Shown piece by piece: positions 14,445-18,971 of a DNA stretch of 18,971 nucleotides. Below the pieces are notes generated by a model that made no database searches, had not been told where the DNA came from, and worked only from the letters and a program-made list of their open reading frames with translations. Numbering within the stretch: position 1 is the stretch's first letter; each line of letters starts with the position of its first letter. Made by a program: the position numbers and the translations under genes. This DNA is from an uncultured Eubacteriales bacterium (lineage in GTDB: Bacteria > Bacillota > Clostridia > Monoglobales > Monoglobaceae), in contig URZD01000015.1 in NCBI GenBank assembly GCA_900552305.1, forward strand, positions 1 to 18,971, given 5' to 3'.

Positions 14445-16505
14445 TTATTTATTTTCATAAGCGCAAAGAGGTCTCTCGTTTCCGTCATCGCTTATAAAAT
14501 ACAAACTGATTTGGCAGTCCGCCGCATTCTTCAGTTCCTCTGCTCTAAGCTCCGCATTAAGACGCACACTGCCGCCGACCGCCGCCTCGAAAGGCTCCGA
14601 CTCCGCCGTGGCTATTACCCTGTCATTCTTTGCCGCGGCGATTAAAACCTTTCCTCTTACCGCCGCGCGGTCGCCTTTGAAAATCGCGGTAAGGCTTGCG
14701 CTGCATTTAACGTTTCCGTTTGCAATATCCGCCTTGTCAACGCTTGCGTCATTCACAACAACGTCCGGACAAAATGTGCTTGTCGTAAAGCTGAGCGTTT
14801 GGTCGTCAAGCCGTCTCTGCTCCGCGTCGCGTATGCCGTCCGCCTCGATTTCAAGTGTGTAGTTCATCGGAAATTCAAACGCCTTGTCAAAATATATGCG
14901 GTAATCGGTATCGCTTGTTTTTGACACCTCGGTCGCGTTAAAACCGTCAATTTTAAAGCTGTACGGCATAACCGTCGCCGCGTCCATCGATCTTGTAAAA
15001 CTTACGTCCGTGTATGTTCTGCCCGTTCCGTCAATGCCGTTTCCGACAATACTTGCGGTTGTTGTCTTTCTCGGGACGGTAATACACATATTCGCAATTT
15101 TAAACGACATCGGCTCCGCTTTTAAATTTGTCGGAAAGTCTATCTGTATTCTTTCCGCGCCTATTTGCTTAACCGACTCAATGCCCGAAAAATCGTTTAA
15201 AGGCAGACGTATATAATTCCATTCGCCCACGTTAAGACCCGAAATACTTTTGTTCATTGCAACCTTGTTTCCGTGAAACATTATGTTCCAGTTAAAATCG
15301 TCCTCAAATTCGCTTTCGGGATAAATCAAAAATTCAAAGTAGCCGTTATCCCATACAGAGAAGTCCTTGTTTTCCTTAAAGCCTACTCTAAGCTGGAACT
15401 TTCCGCCCGGCTGGCTTTTTGATTTATCGACTACATAGCGCATACTGCTGCCGCCTGTCGGCGAATTTCCGATTTCGGTCGTGCCGTCCGCGTACACCCA
15501 CCAAACGCCCTCATCAACTATACCTGTCGGCGACTGACCTTGGGTGTTATGCGGCTTGATTTCCGAGGTATACTTTCCGTCCTCGCCCAAGATATTAAAC
15601 GCGACCTCTCTGTCCGGCGAATAAAGGAAAATACTTTTTTCCGCACTTGTTGTCAAAAGCTCGCCGCTTGCGTCATAGCCTTCAACCGTGAATTTAAAGT
15701 TCGTTCCGTAATCACGCGGGATATAACGGAAAAATGTGTCCGCAGTCTCGCCGATTTCCGCGCCGTTGCAGAATACCTTGTACAGACCGTCCTCGATATT
15801 TGTGTTCCAGCTTATAACGATTGCGTCCTCATCGGTAGAGATATTTGTCTCGATATAGCTTTTATGCTCATACACAATTTGCAGCTTTGAGATATACACG
15901 CTGTACATGCTTACCGACAGCTGATTTGGAAGTTTAAGCGCGATTCGGTCGATTGACATCATGTCATCAAGAGAATCCGCGTCCGGATTGAGGACAATCT
16001 CCATATCATGCCACTCGCCGAGCGGGATTTCCGACCTCGGAACGGCTTCGGAAATTGTGCTGCTGCCGCTGTCGCCGCTTATATCCGCCTCTATTTTATT
16101 GGGCAGGTTTGCCGCCCTGTTGGCGCGGTCAACAAGTATTCTCATTCTGACCCTTGCGTTTTCAAGGTCATTTTTTGCTATCGGGTCAATGCTCTGACCT
16201 GAATTAAGCGCTATTTTACCGTTTTTATCCGCACGCGCCACATCAAATTTCACCGCTTTTTCTTCAAAGTCTGTGTTTCCGGTCTCCGCCGCAAAGGTTT
16301 TTGTGCCGTCCGAGGCATATGTACCCCATACGTCTGCGCAATCCTTGCCTATCGGCTCGCCTTTTTCATCGATAAAATCCATATACGTAAAGATTTCCGC
16401 ATCGTCCCCGCCGTCCGCGGCGAAACAATTCGCCGCGGTTGAAAAGGCGCCGACAAGCATAGCCGCCGCTGCAAGGCAAGCTATCCTTTTAAATTTATTT
16501 TTCAT
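14445..16505 (-). CDS. Secreted jelly-roll/Ig-like binding protein; no catalytic domain recognised
   Basis: 686 residues with a signal peptide of about 29 residues (ending NCFAADGG). Two modules related to those of the next two genes are visible at about 38-213 (strand PLGEWHDMEIVL) and 303-476 (strand NVGEWNYIRLPLNDF, then FKIANMCI). Between them is an Ig/FN3-like stretch (about 217-295, LYKVFCNGAEIGETADTFFRY in two strands). Residues about 485-577 look like an SbsA-type bacterial Ig-like domain (VSFTRSMDAATV, then LDDQTLSFTTS). The end (about 580-686) is a beta domain like the C-terminal one of its neighbours, with KVLIAAAKNDRVIATAESE. GGAAGGA 8 nt upstream supports the ATG. It lies 25 nt after the gene at 16531 and 24 nt before the gene at 14420, so the three are almost certainly co-transcribed. 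Without a recognisable catalytic or anchoring motif, carbohydrate binding is the most likely role, by inference. Confidence 0.78.
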   Translation of the reverse strand: MKNKFKRIACLAAAAMLVGAFSTAANCFAADGGDDAEIFTYMDFIDEKGEPIGKDCADVWGTYASDGTKTFAAETGNTDFEEKAVKFDVARADKNGKIALNSGQSIDPIAKNDLENARVRMRILVDRANRAANLPNKIEADISGDSGSSTISEAVPRSEIPLGEWHDMEIVLNPDADSLDDMMSIDRIALKLPNQLSVSMYSVYISKLQIVYEHKSYIETNISTDEDAIVISWNTNIEDGLYKVFCNGAEIGETADTFFRYIPRDYGTNFKFTVEGYDASGELLTTSAEKSIFLYSPDREVAFNILGEDGKYTSEIKPHNTQGQSPTGIVDEGVWWVYADGTTEIGNSPTGGSSMRYVVDKSKSQPGGKFQLRVGFKENKDFSVWDNGYFEFLIYPESEFEDDFNWNIMFHGNKVAMNKSISGLNVGEWNYIRLPLNDFSGIESVKQIGAERIQIDFPTNLKAEPMSFKIANMCITVPRKTTTASIVGNGIDGTGRTYTDVSFTRSMDAATVMPYSFKIDGFNATEVSKTSDTDYRIYFDKAFEFPMNYTLEIEADGIRDAEQRRLDDQTLSFTTSTFCPDVVVNDASVDKADIANGNVKCSASLTAIFKGDRAAVRGKVLIAAAKNDRVIATAESEPFEAAVGGSVRLNAELRAEELKNAADCQISLYFISDDGNERPLCAYENK

Positions 16506-16530
16506 CGATATTGTCCTTCCTTTCCTGCCG

Positions 16531-18971
16531 TTATTTTACCAGCTCATATGTTGTCCACGGCTTTGGATACTGCCAGTTATTAATAGTTCCGTTAAAGCCG
16601 ATAACGCCGCCGCGGTCATTGTTTGTCAGCTCGCCGTCATTGTTGATATTATTGATGTCAAGTCCGACAAGGTGACCCGCCTTAGGCTCGATTCTTACGT
16701 TTGACCACGGGATTTTGATTTCCATTGTATATCCGTAGTCGGTAAGCTTCATCGGTGAGTAAACCGATTTGTTGTCCGCGACAATGATAAACTGACCGCA
16801 GTTATTATCGTATTTGTCACCCTTTGTGTTGTTACCGTCTATATACACCTCTATGCCGTCATTGTTGTAATTGGTGAGGTTATCTGTATAATGTACCTTA
16901 TCATAAACCTTTACACCGACATACAGATTTTCCTCATCCCACATATAATTGAAGTAACAGGTGTTGTTTACGTCGCCGAAATACGGCTCATCCATTTCAT
17001 ATGTCAAATCCCATTCCGAGACATCGCCGTCAAAGACAAACTCCTGCGACCTGTACGGAATTGTCAGCTTTGTTTTATCAACAGCCTTTGACATATCACG
17101 TTTTATACTGTAATAAACAGGCTTGCTGACGTTGCCGGCTATGTCCTTGCACTGAACCTTGACCTGAGTTTCCGCACTGTCAAGAAGTACGATTGTCGAA
17201 AAGCTCAAATCATCGTCAACCCTCACGTCAAGGTCGTTTATGCGAATCTCGCCTTTTTCCGAAAGCGTGCCGCCAAAGTTGAATATACGTCTTTCCATTG
17301 CCGTATCGGGAATTTCAATATTCGCCGTCGGCGGTGTGTTGTCTTTATGCACAACAAACGATTCCTCACGCGATGTTCTTCCGCTTTCGGTTTTTGCCGT
17401 AATGCTAAGCGTTTGCTCTGCCTGAGTCAGCGTATAGCTTATTTTAAACGAGTTCTCCGCATCCGTCTTTGCCATTTCAACACCGTTTATACAGATTGTC
17501 GCCGGCTCCGAGACCTTGCCGCTAATCTCGACCGAGTCTTTATTTGTAAAAAGCTCATGCTTTCCGTCAATCTCCATTCCAAGGAAACCCGGAATATATC
17601 GCACGCTAAGACGCTTTGATTCGGACTTGTTGCCGTTTGCGTCCGCCGCCTCGATAAGAATATCGTTTTCGCCTTCTTTTAACGTAATATCAAGCGAAAA
17701 TTTGAAATCATCGCCCACCGCAGCAGGCATATTATTTATTCTGACCTCCCCCGGTTCGTTCAAAGCGCCGCTGACTTTTACTACCGGCTCGGACACTGCA
17801 TAATCAACGCCGTACTCCGCTGCGCTGCTTGTATTGTCAAGCGTAATTATCGGCGCGGTATTATCAATGTCCGTTTTCTGGAAGTAAATTACGCCCGAAC
17901 CGCTCAGACTGACGAACACGCGTCCGTAAACGCCCATATCGCCCGCAAGCTGTGTATCCTCGTACATGAAGTAGTTTTTACTTGCGTCATCCACGCGGCG
18001 GAAGGTTTCGCCCATGTCGTCGCTCAGCCAAAGACCGTACACGCCGTCCTTTCGTCCGAGAGCATACAGCGCGGGGTTTTCACCGCCGGGCTTGCCTTTG
18101 CCGAAGCTTAAATATTTCGTCATTTCCAACGTGGTTATTTTCTCCCATGTTGCGCCGCCGTTTGTTGACCGAAACATAGAACCGTTGCGGCTCATATAGA
18201 GCCAGCCTTCTTTTCCCGGAACCGCATGGAGGTCGGGCCAACCGCTGTCCTGAAGGGTGCCGACCACGTTCCATGTTGCGCCGTAGTCATGCGATACATA
18301 AAAGTCCTTGTTTTCGCAGTAGTAGAAGGTTTTGCCGTCAACCGTGTCCGCAACCAGGAAATTGTTTCTGTATGCTGTTTCGAATGTCGTATCGTTTACG
18401 TTACATACCGCGCCCTCGGTTTTCTCCCATGTTTTACCCCAGTCAAGCGAGCGGTATATCGTACCGTTGCCGCCCTCGTCTGCATTGGATGTGCCGACCA
18501 GAACAATCGGATAGCCGTTTTTCTGTACCGTTGCGGAAACCGCAATCGAAACCGCAGGCTTGCCCTGCGCCCACGAATAGCTTTTTTCGCCGCCTCTGCC
18601 GTAGTTATCGGAAAGCACGATATTGTTTTCCTTTACGGAATATCTTCCCACTCTTGCGACAAACTTCGGATTCTCGCGGCAATAGTCTATCGCCGTACCG
18701 ATACCGCAGTAAAGTCCCTCATGGTGCTGATAGGTTGCCTTTTTAAACATACTCTCGCAATAGCCGTAGCCTCGGTCGTACATATTTACAAGCAGCATCG
18801 GAGCCTTTGGGTCGCCCGTTGACAAAATTTTCAGGTCAACCGGCTCCTCTATACCTTTTTCCTCGCGATAGCTCGGCAGCTTGTAATTCACAATATCCGC
18901 ATATATATCTGTGAACAGGTCAAGCGACTCGCCGGTACAAACCCACATCTGCTGCGGATTCTTTCCGTCCT
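16531..18971 (-). CDS. GH74-like beta-propeller protein with Ig-like repeats and C-terminal CBM9-like domain (5' end outside window)
   Basis: 812 residues are visible; the frame stays open to the right edge, where DGKNPQQ precedes the first visible Met (18948), so the true start is missing. Residue numbers here count from that Met. Residues 1-357 match the second half of the GH74-like propeller at 6629-11353, segment by segment: MLLVNMYDRGYGY against MLLIGDYDAGYMY, ENPKFVARVGRY against EQPKYNARVGRY, YLSFGKGK against YLSFGKGR. Four Asp-boxes lie near 167, 219, 261 and 309. Three Ig-like/cadherin-like repeats follow (about 364-450, 455-535 and 538-616). The last about 180 residues form a CBM9-like domain (FDGDVSEWDLTYEMDEP, then MWDEENLYVGVKVYDK and NNDGIEVYIDGN); this family binds reducing ends of glucans or xylan. 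It is the first visible gene of the operon. The probable role is extracellular glycan cleavage or binding. The catalytic base, if present, lies outside the window. Confidence 0.87.
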   Translation of the reverse strand, partial: DGKNPQQMWVCTGESLDLFTDIYADIVNYKLPSYREEKGIEEPVDLKILSTGDPKAPMLLVNMYDRGYGYCESMFKKATYQHHEGLYCGIGTAIDYCRENPKFVARVGRYSVKENNIVLSDNYGRGGEKSYSWAQGKPAVSIAVSATVQKNGYPIVLVGTSNADEGGNGTIYRSLDWGKTWEKTEGAVCNVNDTTFETAYRNNFLVADTVDGKTFYYCENKDFYVSHDYGATWNVVGTLQDSGWPDLHAVPGKEGWLYMSRNGSMFRSTNGGATWEKITTLEMTKYLSFGKGKPGGENPALYALGRKDGVYGLWLSDDMGETFRRVDDASKNYFMYEDTQLAGDMGVYGRVFVSLSGSGVIYFQKTDIDNTAPIITLDNTSSAAEYGVDYAVSEPVVKVSGALNEPGEVRINNMPAAVGDDFKFSLDITLKEGENDILIEAADANGNKSESKRLSVRYIPGFLGMEIDGKHELFTNKDSVEISGKVSEPATICINGVEMAKTDAENSFKISYTLTQAEQTLSITAKTESGRTSREESFVVHKDNTPPTANIEIPDTAMERRIFNFGGTLSEKGEIRINDLDVRVDDDLSFSTIVLLDSAETQVKVQCKDIAGNVSKPVYYSIKRDMSKAVDKTKLTIPYRSQEFVFDGDVSEWDLTYEMDEPYFGDVNNTCYFNYMWDEENLYVGVKVYDKVHYTDNLTNYNNDGIEVYIDGNNTKGDKYDNNCGQFIIVADNKSVYSPMKLTDYGYTMEIKIPWSNVRIEPKAGHLVGLDINNINNDGELTNNDRGGVIGFNGTINNWQYPKPWTTYELVK

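Noticed and set aside
11470..14455. The same 15-base stretch (ATTTTTATTTATTTT on the + strand) at the 3' ends of two neighbouring genes (11470-11484 and 14441-14455)
   Set aside because: It is low-complexity AT sequence covering a lysine codon, the stop and the following spacer. Not enough to call a repeat element or recombination site.
18226..18822. A 198-codon open frame on the + strand
   Set aside because: It is antisense to the GH74-like propeller, whose Asp-boxes and paralogue match are clear. Its translation is Cys/Arg/Val-rich and featureless.
1..18971. tRNA, rRNA, CRISPR array, riboswitch
   Set aside because: I looked for regular spaced repeats, clover-leaf-like segments and long structured leaders in the non-coding gaps and found none. 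The gaps are too short and hold only the sites listed.

Overview
The window looks like a polysaccharide-utilisation or cell-surface glycan locus from a Gram-positive, low-to-mid-GC member of the Bacillota, probably an uncultured gut or rumen Clostridia. Four things suggest this: strong GGAGG-type ribosome binding sites, a YesM/YesN two-component pair, large modular secreted proteins with Gram-positive signal peptides, and a copper-amine-oxidase-like stalk domain. The taxonomic call is an inference; no rRNA or marker gene is present.

Layout. Positions 1-157 hold the decayed 3' part of an IS3-family transposase on the + strand. Every other gene lies on the minus strand, so it reads from the right edge to the left. 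In transcription order they are: a GH74-like beta-propeller protein with Ig-like repeats and a CBM9-like domain (16531-18971, start outside the window); a secreted jelly-roll/Ig-like binding protein (14445-16505); a second binding protein with three jelly-roll modules and FN3-like linkers (11478-14420); a second, nearly 1600-residue GH74-like protein (6629-11353); a membrane-anchored sugar-binding protein (5231-6538); a YesM-type histidine kinase (3425-5203); a YesN-type AraC response regulator (1801-3357); and an HTH-ADP-ribosylglycohydrolase fusion (218-1780). A hairpin with a U-tract at 166-189 ends the run.

The four large secreted genes are packed with gaps of 25, 24 and 124 nt. The 124-nt gap holds a strong hairpin without a U-tract. 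A near-consensus sigma-A promoter (6571-6599) lies in the 90-nt gap before the binding-protein gene, so the sensing half can be transcribed separately from the enzyme half.

Proposed working model (inference): the secreted proteins bind and probably cut a beta-glucan-type polysaccharide outside the cell. The anchored binding protein, which has no permease partner here, presents released oligosaccharides to the kinase, and the response regulator then controls the locus. The ADP-ribosylglycohydrolase fusion may be a second regulatory or nucleotide-sugar-related component. The most unusual features are the permease-less binding protein/kinase/regulator set, the HTH-ARH fusion, and eight diverged copies of one jelly-roll module spread over three consecutive proteins.
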